From assembly GCF_014217565.1 (NCBI RefSeq), contig NZ_CP043661.1, positions 992,001 through 1,056,000 on the forward strand: a stretch of DNA of 64,000 nt, given 5' to 3'. The position numbers and the translations under genes were made by a program. This stretch comes from Kribbella qitaiheensis (GTDB lineage: Bacteria > Actinomycetota > Actinomycetes > Propionibacteriales > Kribbellaceae). Position 1 is the stretch's first letter. The number at the start of each line of letters is the position of its first letter. Below, in pieces: positions 43,078 to 51,890 of this stretch. The notes below the pieces were generated by a model. That model had not been told where the DNA came from. It made no database searches and saw only the letters and a list, made by a program, of their open reading frames with translations.

Positions 43078-43613
43078 ATACGTTCACGGAGGTGGCGGGG
43101 TAGGTAGTACGCCTGCCAGAGCAGCACGCCGGTGCAGGCGAGGGCGAGCAGGGTGGGCAGAGCGAAGACCAGCAGGACCCAGTCTGGCGCGGTGGAAGCG
43201 CTGACGATCGCCAGGACGGCGCCGGTCAGAGGGAAGACGGACATCGCGACACTCCTGGACGGTGTCAGCGTCAACTGGTATTCGGCGATGTTCAGCGCAG
43301 CTTCGCGGATCTCCGGATCGGCGGGAACGGCACCCTTTCGCATCGCGCGGAGGGCAGAGACCACCAGGTCGATCGGAAGGTCGCCGACCGCGTTGCGGAT
43401 GAGTTCGCGCTGTGCTTGGGCCTGGTGATCCCTCAGGCCGGCGAGCAGAGCACCGGCGATCACGCCACAGATCAACGCCGCGGTCCACGGTGCCGGAGTG
43501 GAGAACCCAACGAAGAGGGCAACAATGACAGCTGCAGGAAGCCCGGCTGCCAGCGGCAGAAGCCAACGCGAGCCGGTCAGCGAAGAGGTATGCACAAGCT
43601 GATGATCCTCCAT
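43056..43613 (-). CDS. Polytopic membrane protein of unknown function
   Basis: The ~185-residue protein from ATG 43613 has two hydrophobic helices at the front (WLLPLAAGLPAAVIVALFVG; AALICGVIAGALLAG), a soluble middle (HQAQAQRELIRNAVGDLPI), and two more helices (MSVFPLTGAVLAIVSA; WVLLVFALPTLLALACTGVL) before a basic tail. No family recognised. It lies just downstream of the DHDPS-like gene on the same strand. Its 3' end abuts the permease remnant, so the end of the gene marks a rearrangement point. Confidence 0.6.
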   Translation of the reverse strand: MEDHQLVHTSSLTGSRWLLPLAAGLPAAVIVALFVGFSTPAPWTAALICGVIAGALLAGLRDHQAQAQRELIRNAVGDLPIDLVVSALRAMRKGAVPADPEIREAALNIAEYQLTLTPSRSVAMSVFPLTGAVLAIVSASTAPDWVLLVFALPTLLALACTGVLLWQAYYLPRHLRERIRRLTSL

Positions 43614-43636
43614 CGCTGGCCGTGCCGCCATGCCAT

Positions 43637-44488
43637 CTACCAGGTCAGCGCCGCGGCGAGGGCGTCGCGACTGGCGGGCAGGAGTGGGAGCCGCACGGCT
43701 GGGGTGGGAATGCGGCCGCTGGCGTGGAGGGCTGCCTTTATTACACTGGGGTTTGGTTCGGCGAAGAGGGTTTGGGAGAGGCGGGACAGGCGGTGGCCGA
43801 GCGGGCGGGCTGTGGCGAGGTCGCCTGTCCGCCAAGCGGTGATGAGTGCGGCGAAGTCGGCGGTGGCTAGGTGGGCCGAGGCGAGGATTGCGCCGTGGGC
43901 GCCCAGCGCGAGTGAGGGTGAGATGAACAGGTCGTCACCGCCTAGTACTGCGAAGTCGGGCGGCAGGTCGGCCATCAAGGCGATGGTGTCTTCGGTGATG
44001 CCGCCGGCGGCGTACTTCACGCCGATCACGTTGGGGAGAGAGCCCAGCTGGGTGAGGGCGGACGCGGACAGAGTCTGACCTGTGCGGTAGGGAACGTGGT
44101 AGATCACCAGCGGCACGGGGCTGTTGGCTGCGAGTTGCGTGAGGTAGGCGACGGCTCCGGCTTCGCCTGGCCGCACGAAAGGCGGCACTACGGTCAGGGC
44201 CGCGTGCACCTCTCCCCTGCCGCGCAGATCCTCCAGCGCTTGTGGGGTGTTGGCGCCCACGAGGAGCTTCGCGTCGCGCTCCCGGCAGACGCGGGCCGCG
44301 ATGTCGATGACCGCCTGGCGTTCGGCTTCGGTGAGTGAGCCTGGCTCGCCGGTGGTGCCGAGAGCAACCAAACCGTCCGCCCCTTCGGTCAGGAGTCGTC
44401 GGGCGAGTGATTCCAGGGCGTCGAAGGCGACGGCACCTTCAGGGTCGAATGGGGTGATCAAGGGGACGAACAGTCCGGTGAGCGTCAT
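43637..44488 (-). CDS. DHDPS/N-acetylneuraminate lyase-family aldolase
   Basis: The 283-residue (beta/alpha)8 protein has GTTGEPGSLTEAER (substrate carboxylate loop), the catalytic Tyr in YHVPYRTG (about 130) and the Schiff-base Lys in GVKYAAG (Lys 158). Members cleave or dehydrate 2-keto-3-deoxy sugar acids or make dihydrodipicolinate. The neighbouring sugar-acid dehydratase operon and divergent LysR favour a catabolic role on a 2-keto-3-deoxy acid rather than lysine synthesis. Confidence 0.82.
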   Translation of the reverse strand: MTLTGLFVPLITPFDPEGAVAFDALESLARRLLTEGADGLVALGTTGEPGSLTEAERQAVIDIAARVCRERDAKLLVGANTPQALEDLRGRGEVHAALTVVPPFVRPGEAGAVAYLTQLAANSPVPLVIYHVPYRTGQTLSASALTQLGSLPNVIGVKYAAGGITEDTIALMADLPPDFAVLGGDDLFISPSLALGAHGAILASAHLATADFAALITAWRTGDLATARPLGHRLSRLSQTLFAEPNPSVIKAALHASGRIPTPAVRLPLLPASRDALAAALTW

Positions 44489-44559
44489 GGAACCAGCCTC
44501 GGGTCGATCGAAGGAGAAGGTCCAGTTCAGGTTTCTGCGGCAAACCGTAAGGTGGGCTT

Positions 44560-45447
44560 ATGCTCGACGTCCGCCGGCTCCGGCTACTCCGTGATCTTGC
44601 CCAGCTCGGGACGATCGCGGCCGTGGCGAAGGTCCACACGTACACGCCGTCGGCCGTCTCGCAGCAGTTGGCCGCGCTGGAGCGTGAGGCTGGTGTGCCG
44701 CTGCTCGAGCGGTCCGGTCGGCGGGTAGTCCTCACACCGGCCGGAGTGGTGCTCGTACGGCACGCGGATACCGTGCTGTCCGCGTTGGAGGAGGCAGGTG
44801 CCGCGGTGGCGGCGGCCGGCGACGAGCTATCGGGGCCGTTGCGGATCGGCGCCTTCCCGACCGCCGTACGGACGGTGTTGCCCGCTGCGCTGGTGACGCT
44901 CGGACGCGACCATCCCGGGCTGGAGTTGATGGTGACCGAGTTGGATCCGGCCGATGTGCCGGAGGCGCTGCGGGAGAGGCGCTTGGATGTCGCGTTGATT
45001 CACGACTACGACGTACTGCCCGCGTCGCCGGATCACGGTCTCGAGGAGTCGCCGCTGCTGGAGGAGACGGTGTTCCTCGCAGTACAGGCTGGGACTGGGA
45101 TCGACGAGATTCGTAGTACAGGTGAGGCGGCCTGGATCGCGGGGACTCCTGGCACGGTGTGCCACGCCGTCATCCTGCAGCTCTGCCACGCGGCCGGGGT
45201 CAGCCCGAGGATTCGGCATTACGCGGACGACTTCGCCGCGGTTCTCGCGCTCGTCGCGGCCGGGCAAGGCGTCTCGCTGGTCCCTCAACTGGCAGCGGCC
45301 GACCCACCTCCCGGCGTACGGCTGATTGCTCTCGACGCTCGCCGTCGGACTCGCATCGCGCACCGCCCCGGTGCCGCCGGTCATCCCGCCGTCGTTGCCT
45401 TCGCTGCGGCAGTTCGCGCCTCCACGGACGCCTACCTCTCGAACTGA
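44560..45447 (+). CDS. LysR-family transcriptional regulator
   Basis: The 295-residue protein has the LysR winged HTH (MLDVRRLRLLRDLAQLGTIA, then AVAKVHTYTPSAVSQQLAAL) and a periplasmic-binding-like effector domain (LRIGAFPTAVRTVLPAAL; GQGVSLVPQL). It is divergent from the aldolase gene with 71 bp between, the normal arrangement for a LysR activator and its target; the inducer is likely the pathway's sugar acid. Confidence 0.87.
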   Translation: MLDVRRLRLLRDLAQLGTIAAVAKVHTYTPSAVSQQLAALEREAGVPLLERSGRRVVLTPAGVVLVRHADTVLSALEEAGAAVAAAGDELSGPLRIGAFPTAVRTVLPAALVTLGRDHPGLELMVTELDPADVPEALRERRLDVALIHDYDVLPASPDHGLEESPLLEETVFLAVQAGTGIDEIRSTGEAAWIAGTPGTVCHAVILQLCHAAGVSPRIRHYADDFAAVLALVAAGQGVSLVPQLAAADPPPGVRLIALDARRRTRIAHRPGAAGHPAVVAFAAAVRASTDAYLSN

Positions 45448-45522
45448 TCGCAACAAACCACCGCGGCCCTGCATCGAGGGGGTATGACCGGGTCGCCGGC
45501 CCGGCTGAGTGGAGGTAAGCGA

Positions 45523-46353
45523 ATGGCTGCGGTGGATGGCGTCGATGTTCCCGGGTTCTGGGAGAACGGGTGGACGATCGTCCGTGGGGTGTACTCGAAG
45601 GACGACGTCAAGCGGCTGCGGGAGGCAGCGCACTGGTCGCGGAAGCATTTCGGGGGCGACCTGCTGGCGAATTCCCGGCTGCGGGAGGTGCTGACGGACG
45701 GCAACTTCGTCAAGATCGCTCGCCAGATCCTCGGTGAGGACAAGATCGTCTACTCCGGCGACAGTGCCTTCACGGTGAACGGTGTCCAGCGGGGGTTCCA
45801 CAAGGACAACGCCGACCGCGTCGACCCGAACGCACCGGACTGGAACGGGCGGTACACGATCCTGAGATTCGGGGTCTATCTGCAGGACCACTACCGGCAT
45901 ACCGGCGGGCTGAACCTGCGGCACCAGTCGCACAACACGCCGGATCTGTCGGTGGGCGAGAACAAGTACGTCCGCACTCGCGTCGGTGATGTCGCGGTGT
46001 GGAGCCTGCGGACGACGCACAGCGGGAACGGCACGCTATTGAAGTTCCCGAAATCGAAGGCGCCGCTGCCGCACGAGCACGACAAGTACCCGAAGTGGCG
46101 GGTCGCGAAGAAGGACGGCGACCGGATCGCGCTCTTCGCGGCACTCGGCCTGGACGACGCCCACATGGCCCGGTACGTCGACTACCTCAAGACGCGCAAG
46201 TATATGTGCGACATCTGGAGCAAGACGCGCTACGACCAGGCGGCCTTGTCAGCGGCGGAACAGACCGGCCTGATCGTCCGCGACGTCCCCCGCGAGATCG
46301 AGAACAACCCGAACGTCGGCCAACACGTCGACTACGTCGCCCTCCCCTACTAA
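45523..46353 (+). CDS. Phytanoyl-CoA dioxygenase-family protein
   Basis: The 276-residue protein resembles the PhyH branch of Fe(II)/2-oxoglutarate oxygenases: VPGFWENGWTIVRGVYSKDD at the start, a candidate HxD in FHKDNAD (about residue 90), and the distal His in LRTTHSGNG with a following Arg/Lys-rich region. It probably hydroxylates a small metabolite. ATG 45523 is chosen for GGAGG 7 nt upstream, over the ATG at 45484. A strong terminator follows. Confidence 0.75.
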   Translation: MAAVDGVDVPGFWENGWTIVRGVYSKDDVKRLREAAHWSRKHFGGDLLANSRLREVLTDGNFVKIARQILGEDKIVYSGDSAFTVNGVQRGFHKDNADRVDPNAPDWNGRYTILRFGVYLQDHYRHTGGLNLRHQSHNTPDLSVGENKYVRTRVGDVAVWSLRTTHSGNGTLLKFPKSKAPLPHEHDKYPKWRVAKKDGDRIALFAALGLDDAHMARYVDYLKTRKYMCDIWSKTRYDQAALSAAEQTGLIVRDVPREIENNPNVGQHVDYVALPY

Positions 46354-46359
46354 GAGCAA

Positions 46360-46402
46360 CTGCCGGGCGGAGAGGTTGGAGGGATATCTCTCCGCCCGGC
46401 AG
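46360..46402. terminator. 15-bp bidirectional terminator
   Basis: CTGCCGGGCGGAGAG (46360-46374) is exactly reverse-complementary to 46388-46402, with a 13-nt loop, between convergent genes and 7 nt past the dioxygenase stop. Confidence 0.75.
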
Positions 46403-46408
46403 CTACTG

Positions 46409-47497
46409 TCACCCGAAGCCGCGGACGCGGAACTGCATGACTCGGTAGGGCCAGCCGGCGTCGGTGTTCCATTGGCTGACGGACAAGTGCAGGTCGCTGA
46501 GGGTGGAGCCGGGGATGATGTAGCCGCCGTACAGCTGGGCGACGTGATTGTCGTTCTCCTGGCCCCAGGCGCCGCCGTAGATCAAGTTCTGCCGGTACGC
46601 CGTGTAGAGGTTCGACGTCGGCGTGTCCATGATGATCCCGTCGATCCGGTAATCGCCGGCGTTGAACCAGGTCAGCACCCACTTGCCGCCGAGCGGACGC
46701 AGGCTCATCTCACCGAAGCTGCCGGACAGGATCGGCGTCGCGGGATTACCCCAGTTCCAGGCGCCGTCGCGGAACCCCCACGGCTCGTAAGCCGCCGGGT
46801 TCGCCAGCTGATCGCTGCGCACCCGCTTCAGGATGATCGGCTTGTCCCGCTGGAACCCGGTCGAGTAGACGTAGACATACCCGTCGTTGCCGAGCCCCCA
46901 GGTGAGCAGCTGGAACAACCCGCCATCCAGATCGCTCGGGAACTTCGCGCCGGTGTGATACCAGCCGGCACCGGAGTTGTCCGAGCGCCAGATCTCGGTC
47001 CACACCACGTTGCCGAGCCCCTTGTTCACCATCGCGTGCAGGTACATCGACCCGCCGACCGTGATCACGTCCGACGGCAGCACGGTGGAGAACGTCGGGT
47101 TGTCGTGCGGGTAGTCCCACAACTGCTGCGCCGCCGCTCCCCCGACAGCGCCCGACCAGGTCACCCCGGACGCGAGGTTCGTCGTGTTCGACCACAACGC
47201 GACCGGCGAACGCCACCAGCCGCCACCGACCGACGGGTTCTCGAACGTGTCGCCGAACATGAACAGCAACCGCCCGTCCGGCGTCCGCGCCGGAATCCCC
47301 AGGTCGGTCGCCTGCATCCGGAACTGGTTGGTCAGCCCGGGCCCGGTCAGATCCTTGACCTTGTTGGTCGTCACCGCCTGCACACCCTGTACGCCGCGCG
47401 CGGTCGCATTCGCGACCGCCGGAGCCGCGAGCAACGCTCCCGCGCCCACTGCGGCGGCCTTCAGGAAGGTGGATCTCTTGACTGTCGGTTCTGGCAT
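46409..47497 (-). CDS. Exported DUF4185-domain protein with Tat-like signal
   Basis: The ~362-residue protein has an export signal with VKRSTFLKAAAVGAGALLAA, lacking the full twin-arginine but Tat-like, and cleavage near ANA. The rest is a beta-propeller-like DUF4185 domain: RLLFMFGDTFENPSVGGGWW, VITVGGSMYLHAMVNKG, GFQRDKPIILKRV. DUF4185 relates to five-bladed glycoside-hydrolase-like folds, so a secreted carbohydrate-active role is plausible but unproven. ATG 47497 is 9 nt after GAGGAG. Confidence 0.75.
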   Translation of the reverse strand: MPEPTVKRSTFLKAAAVGAGALLAAPAVANATARGVQGVQAVTTNKVKDLTGPGLTNQFRMQATDLGIPARTPDGRLLFMFGDTFENPSVGGGWWRSPVALWSNTTNLASGVTWSGAVGGAAAQQLWDYPHDNPTFSTVLPSDVITVGGSMYLHAMVNKGLGNVVWTEIWRSDNSGAGWYHTGAKFPSDLDGGLFQLLTWGLGNDGYVYVYSTGFQRDKPIILKRVRSDQLANPAAYEPWGFRDGAWNWGNPATPILSGSFGEMSLRPLGGKWVLTWFNAGDYRIDGIIMDTPTSNLYTAYRQNLIYGGAWGQENDNHVAQLYGGYIIPGSTLSDLHLSVSQWNTDAGWPYRVMQFRVRGFG

Positions 47498-47628
47498 CGT
47501 CGTCAACTCCTCGGGGCAGGAAATCGATTGCCCACGACATTTCCCCAGCCGCTTGGCGAAGTCAAGGACTCGTCCGAGCGCAAGCGTGCGGCTTTTCGAG
47601 CACCGTCGAATAGCCGCGTCCTAAAAAG

Positions 47629-48450
47629 TCAGGAGCGACCGGTGGCGATCGGACGATCCGGGTCGGTGATCCACTCGGACCAGGACCCTACGTAGACCGG
47701 CGCCTCGATGCCGACGATCTCCAAGGCGAGTGCTTCGTGCGCAGCGGTGACGCCGGACCCGCAGTAGACGCCGACCTCACCAGAGCCGTCGACGCCGAGC
47801 TCGGCGAAGCGCTTCCGCAGGTCATCGACCGACAGGAAATGGCCGTCGCCGGCGACGTTCCCGGTGGTCGGCGCGTTCACGGCACCCGGGATGTGGCCTG
47901 CGACCTTGTCCATCGGTTCTACGTCGCCCGCGAACCGCTCCGGCGCTCTCGCGTCCAGCAATACGCCGGTCGAAGCCATGGCAGCAGCGCCTGAGGCATC
48001 GAGCATCGGTACCCGGCCGGCCGAAACGACGAACGAGCCGGCCGCATCGGCGGGCACCGTAGTACTGACCTCTCCCCCGGCTGCTTGCCACGCCGCGAAG
48101 CCGCCGTCGAGAACGCGCACGTCGCGCACCCCGAAGTACCGGAAGATCCACCACGCGCGGGCCGCGGCCATCGAGTTCGCCGCGTCGTAGACCACGACCG
48201 TCGTGTCCGGGCCGACTCCCGCACGGCGCAACGCCGCTTCGACGACGGTTGCCTCAGGCAACGGATGACGTCCGCCGTCACCAGGTGCTCCGGCCAGCTC
48301 AGCGTCGAGATCGACGAAATGCGCGCCGGGGATGTGGCCGGCGTCGTACGTGTCCCGGCCGGGTGCGCCCACCAGGTTCCAGGTGACGTCGATGACGACC
48401 TGGCGGTCGGTGGCCGAGCGCAACGACTCGGCCGTGATCAGCGGGTTCAT
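47629..48450 (-). CDS. Two-domain sulfurtransferase (rhodanese)
   Basis: The 273-residue protein has tandem rhodanese domains; the C-terminal one carries the catalytic Cys in VGVYCGSGVTAAHEAL. YDAGHIPGAHFVDLDAELAG and GHIPGAVNAPTTGN are the conserved spacer motifs. It transfers sulphur from thiosulphate or 3-mercaptopyruvate to cyanide or other thiophiles. CGSGVTA favours the 3-mercaptopyruvate type. ATG 48450 overlaps the thymidine kinase stop by 4 nt, so the two are coupled. Confidence 0.87.
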   Translation of the reverse strand: MNPLITAESLRSATDRQVVIDVTWNLVGAPGRDTYDAGHIPGAHFVDLDAELAGAPGDGGRHPLPEATVVEAALRRAGVGPDTTVVVYDAANSMAAARAWWIFRYFGVRDVRVLDGGFAAWQAAGGEVSTTVPADAAGSFVVSAGRVPMLDASGAAAMASTGVLLDARAPERFAGDVEPMDKVAGHIPGAVNAPTTGNVAGDGHFLSVDDLRKRFAELGVDGSGEVGVYCGSGVTAAHEALALEIVGIEAPVYVGSWSEWITDPDRPIATGRS

Positions 48451-49103
48451 CCGGCACCTCCGAAAGGCAGGACCTCAGGTGACAGCGTGGCACGAGCACG
48501 GGCGGCGGTCAGCTTGCGCCGATGATGGCGACGGCACAGCACCTCGTACGCCGTCTCGACCACGTTCTCCGGGTCTTCCATGTCACCGAGGACGAGTTGC
48601 TCGCCTTCGGTAACCATCTCCCCGGCGACGGTCCGCGCGTTGTGGGTGGCGCGTTCGCCGCACCAGCACAGCGCCTCGACCTGGAGCAGTTCCGTCCGGT
48701 CGGCCAGCTCGACCAGCCGGGCAGAGCCGGGGAAGAGCATCGCGCGGAAATCGGTGAGGATGCCGAAGCAGAAGACATCGATCTGCAGCTCGTCCACCAG
48801 CCGGGCGAGTTGCTCGACCTGCTCGCGCTGGTAGAACTGCGCCTCGTCGCAGACCACATAGTCGATCCGGCCGCCGTGGGTCAGTTCGTCGACGACGTAC
48901 TGCCAGAAGTCGAAGTCGGGCCGCACCTCGATCGCGGCCGCCTCGAGCCCGAGTCGCGACGAAAGCGTCGACTCCCCGGCCCGGTCGTTGCTGGTGAAGA
49001 TCTTGCCCAGCCGCCCCCGCGTCTTGTGGTTGTGATCCATCTGCAGGGCGAGCGTCGACTTGCCGCAGTCCATCGTCCCAGTGAAGTAGAGGAGGTCGGC
49101 CAC
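48447..49103 (-). CDS. tdk: Thymidine kinase
   Basis: The 218-residue type II thymidine kinase has P-loop GTMDCGKST (9-17), the DEAQFYQREQVEQL segment with the catalytic Glu, the lasso and a Cys-containing zinc site (CWCGERATHNAR with a late CRRHHRR). It phosphorylates thymidine in the salvage pathway. GTG 49103 is the start. The coupled rhodanese follows. Confidence 0.9.
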   Translation of the reverse strand: MADLLYFTGTMDCGKSTLALQMDHNHKTRGRLGKIFTSNDRAGESTLSSRLGLEAAAIEVRPDFDFWQYVVDELTHGGRIDYVVCDEAQFYQREQVEQLARLVDELQIDVFCFGILTDFRAMLFPGSARLVELADRTELLQVEALCWCGERATHNARTVAGEMVTEGEQLVLGDMEDPENVVETAYEVLCRRHHRRKLTAARARATLSPEVLPFGGAG

Positions 49104-49146
49104 AGGTTACCTTTGCCTAAACGCACATCTTGGACAGGAGGCCCGG

Positions 49147-49570
49147 ATGGCCACCCGCAGGGCCGCAAGACTACCTGGCGCCCCTTCCGACACTGCCTCC
49201 CTATACGTCCGCTTGAGCAAGCTGGCAGGTGATGAAATCTCTCCAAGGAGGGCATGCTCGCGGATGTGCACGCGAAGGCCGCCGCGATGGGTCTGCGACT
49301 CATCAGTGAGCACGTGGACGACGGTCTGAGCGGCCCACTCCGCAACCGGGCCTGAGTTCATCGCGGGGCCGGACGATGCCCGCGAGCGCCGCGCCTCTAC
49401 TTTCATCGCCTGGCATGCCGACCGGATGACGCGAGAAGGAGTGAACGTCCCCGCAGCCATCCTGGATGTTGTCGAAGGCAAGGACCCGGAGACTGGCCAA
49501 CTCATCCGGCAACCCGCACGCCTCGCGGACTGCAAGGGGCTGGATCGGCACGTCAACGTGGTGCGAGTTC
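49147..49570 (+). pseudogene. Large serine recombinase, N-terminal fragment, frameshifted
   Basis: ATG 49147 behind AGGAGG encodes DTASLYVRLSKLAGDE, the resolvase start with the nucleophile Ser in YVRLSK. A frame change gives MLADVHAKAAAMGLRLISEH then VDDGLSGPLRNRA and a stop, after which EFIAGPDDARERRASTFIAW and HADRMTREGVNVPAAILDVV follow: the rest of the catalytic domain. No zinc-ribbon or coiled-coil region remains. It marks an old integrative element. Confidence 0.7.
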
Positions 49571-49852
49571 GCACAGGTTCGTGCCCTAGCCCCTCCGCTA
49601 TTCGGTTGAGCCGACCGTTCGGGTCGCCGCCCCAGATTTCCAACGCACGCACCGTCAATGCTTGCCAAGCGATCTCTCGGCGAACGTCATCGTCCCCACT
49701 CGTCTGGCCCCCCTCTGGGTCAAGAGTGCGGCGAGGGGGGGCTCTGGGGGCCTGCTGACGTTTCTCGGGCCTCCGCCCCGAACTCCGACCTTGGTCAATC
49801 CCAGCTGAGTAGAGCACTCCCCGTACGCGGCCGTAGCGCCTTTCGCTTCGGT

Positions 49853-49981
49853 CATATACCGCCAGTCGATGGGCGACATGCCGCCGCAATCGCTGTCACG
49901 CCGTCTGGCGTCGTAGAAGCCCACGATCCAGGTCGCGATCTTCAATCTGGCCTCGGCGCGGAGGTGGTGCCGGTGGATGTA
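49853..49981 (-). mobile_element. IS3-family transposase, C-terminal fragment
   Basis: On the minus strand, LRAEARLKIATWIVGFYDAR then RRDSDCGGMSPIDWRYM matches the end of IS3 OrfB integrases (WIxxxYNxRRRHSxxGxxSPxxYE). Only about 43 codons are recognisable, and no inverted repeats were found. With the recombinase fragment it fills 49.1-50.1 kb, which otherwise contains no gene. Confidence 0.55.
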
Positions 49982-50117
49982 GTCATCGTCGAGGGTGGAC
50001 GAGGCTGGTCGACCCGACACCTTCGTCACCGGCGACCTCGCAATACAGCCCTGTCGTGATCTTCCAGCTCGATCCGGTTCCGCCCTTCATGCCGCGCACC
50101 ACCACAGGCCCGAACGG

Positions 50118-51410
50118 TTACACGGCGCCCGCCGCGTACGCCCTTCGGAGCAGCGCCTCGCGCTCCGGCGCGTTGCGGGTCAACTGCGCGGCCCGTTCGA
50201 ATTCGACCCGGGCCTCGTCCATCCGCCCGAGCTTGGCGAGCAGGTCTCCGCGTACCGCGGGCAGCAGATGGTAGTCCCGCAACGCCGAATGTCCGGTCAG
50301 CTCGTCGACGATGCTCAGTCCGGCCTCCGGGCCACTCGTCATCGATACCGCCACCGCGCAATTGAGCCGTGCCACGGGTGAAGGAGCCACGTGGAGGAGC
50401 GTCTGATAGAGGGCCGCGATCCGTTCCCAGTCGGTGTCCTCGGCCCGCCTGGCCTGGGCGTGGCAGGCGGCGATGGCCGCCTGCAGCACATACGGCCCGA
50501 CCGGGCGGTTTGTGCTGCCAGCGCGTAGCAGAGCGGTGAAGCCGCGCCGGATGAGCAACTGATCCCAGCGGCCGCGGTTCTGGTCCGCCAGCGGGACGGG
50601 CCGGCCTGACAGATCGACTCGCGCCCGGAATCGGGATGCCTGGATCTCCATGAGCGCCGCCAGACCGTGCACCTCGGGCTCGTCCGGTGCGAGTTCGGCG
50701 AGCACGCGGCCCAGGCGCAGCGCCTCCCGGCACAGGTCGGGCCGAAGCCAGTCGTCGCCCACCGTGGCCGAGTAGCCCTCGTTGAAAACCAGATAGACGA
50801 CTTCGAGCACCGAGGCGAGGCGCTCGGCGCGTTCCGGCGCCGGTGGCACTTCGAAGGCAATGCGCTTCTCGCCGAGGGTCCGCTTGGCCCGCACGATCCG
50901 TTGCGCGATCGTCGGTTCGGCGACCATGAACGCGCGGGCGATCTCCTCGGTGGTCAGACCGCCGACCAGCCGCAGCGTCAGCGCGACGCGGGAGGGGGTC
51001 GGCAGCACTGGATGACAGGCGATGAAGATCAGTCGCAGGACGTCGTCAGTGAGGTCCTCGTCGTCGATGACCGCGTCGAAGTCGGCCGACCCGTTGTGGA
51101 TCGCCTCGCGTTGCCGGTCAGCGAAACTGTTGCCGAGCTGCGCGACGTTGGCGTCGAGCCGGTCGTTGCGGCGCAGCCGGTCGATCGCCCGATGCTTGGC
51201 GGTGAGCATCAGCCAGCCGCCCGGGTTGTCGGGAACTCCAATCCGCGGCCAGTCCTGCAGCGCGGCGACCAGCGCGTCCTGGGCCAGTTCTTCGGCGAGG
51301 CCGACGTCGCGGACGAGCCGGGTCAGGGCGCCCACGATGCGGGCAGACTCCAGCCGCCACACCGTCTCCACGGTACGGCGAGCTTCATCTTCACCTAGGA
51401 CGTCGGTCAC
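50118..51410 (-). CDS. ECF42-type RNA polymerase sigma factor
   Basis: The 430-residue protein has sigma-2 (VGLAEELAQDALVAALQDW, GWLMLTAKHRAIDRLRR) and sigma-4 (LTTEEIARAFMVAEPTIAQR), then a long TPR-like C-terminal extension (FNEGYSATVGDDWLRPDLC, LGRMDEARVEFERAAQLTRN), marking ECF42. It begins at GTG 51410, 14 nt after the stop of the DGPF gene. It is distinct from the copy at 2.7 kb (430 versus 400 residues, different sigma-2), so the two probably answer different signals. Confidence 0.88.
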   Translation of the reverse strand: MTDVLGEDEARRTVETVWRLESARIVGALTRLVRDVGLAEELAQDALVAALQDWPRIGVPDNPGGWLMLTAKHRAIDRLRRNDRLDANVAQLGNSFADRQREAIHNGSADFDAVIDDEDLTDDVLRLIFIACHPVLPTPSRVALTLRLVGGLTTEEIARAFMVAEPTIAQRIVRAKRTLGEKRIAFEVPPAPERAERLASVLEVVYLVFNEGYSATVGDDWLRPDLCREALRLGRVLAELAPDEPEVHGLAALMEIQASRFRARVDLSGRPVPLADQNRGRWDQLLIRRGFTALLRAGSTNRPVGPYVLQAAIAACHAQARRAEDTDWERIAALYQTLLHVAPSPVARLNCAVAVSMTSGPEAGLSIVDELTGHSALRDYHLLPAVRGDLLAKLGRMDEARVEFERAAQLTRNAPEREALLRRAYAAGAV

Positions 51411-51424
51411 CGGGCCCGCAGCTC

Positions 51425-51754
51425 TCAGTCCTCGGCCCCGTAGACCCGGCGAACGTCGCCTTCCCCGTCACCGACGACCCTCCAGAAATGCTTGGCCAGC
51501 TCGATCGCTTCGTCCTCGGTCCGCACCTCGATCAGGGCGAAGCTGACGATCGACTCCTTCGCCTCGGTATACGGACCGTCGGTCAGGGTGACCTGGCCGC
51601 TGCGGGCCGAGAAGTGGGTGCCCTTGGGATCAAGCCCGCCGCCGGCCAGCAGGACACCGGCCTTCGTCAGCTCCTCCACGAACCGCCCCATCTCGGCGAA
51701 CAGCTCGGGGGTCGGTGCGGGACCGCCACCGTTGGTCGTCATCAGGAACCGCAT
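51425..51754 (-). CDS. DGPF/YCII-domain protein, partner of the second ECF42 factor
   Basis: The 109-residue protein starts MRFLMTTNGGG at ATG 51754 (GAGAGGA upstream) and carries DGPYTEAKE, the family motif, with FWRVVGDGEGDVRRVYG at the end. An upstream in-frame start is rejected for lack of a ribosome binding site. It precedes the sigma factor and is divergent from the RibD-like reductase, whose promoter region contains TGTCGA. Confidence 0.85.
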   Translation of the reverse strand: MRFLMTTNGGGPAPTPELFAEMGRFVEELTKAGVLLAGGGLDPKGTHFSARSGQVTLTDGPYTEAKESIVSFALIEVRTEDEAIELAKHFWRVVGDGEGDVRRVYGAED

Positions 51755-51826
51755 GACTGTCCTCTCACTCGGCCGGCGAAGCGGTCCATCGTCGCATAAA
51801 AAATATTCAAACAATTTCGCCGCCCG

Positions 51827-51855
51827 TGTCGATCCGGCCCAGGGCCGTTCGCTGC
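51827..51855 (+). promoter_or_regulatory. Candidate ECF-type promoter of the RibD-like gene
   Basis: TGTCGA (51827-51832) is followed after 17 nt by CGCTGC, 36 nt before the reductase ATG, the same arrangement as at 2175. It could place the reductase in an ECF42 regulon. The adjacent 51797-51818 is strikingly AT-rich (TAAAAAATATTCAAACAATTT). Confidence 0.4.
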
Positions 51856-51890
51856 ACCAGTAGAGGACGACCTACCTGAAGGAGAACATC

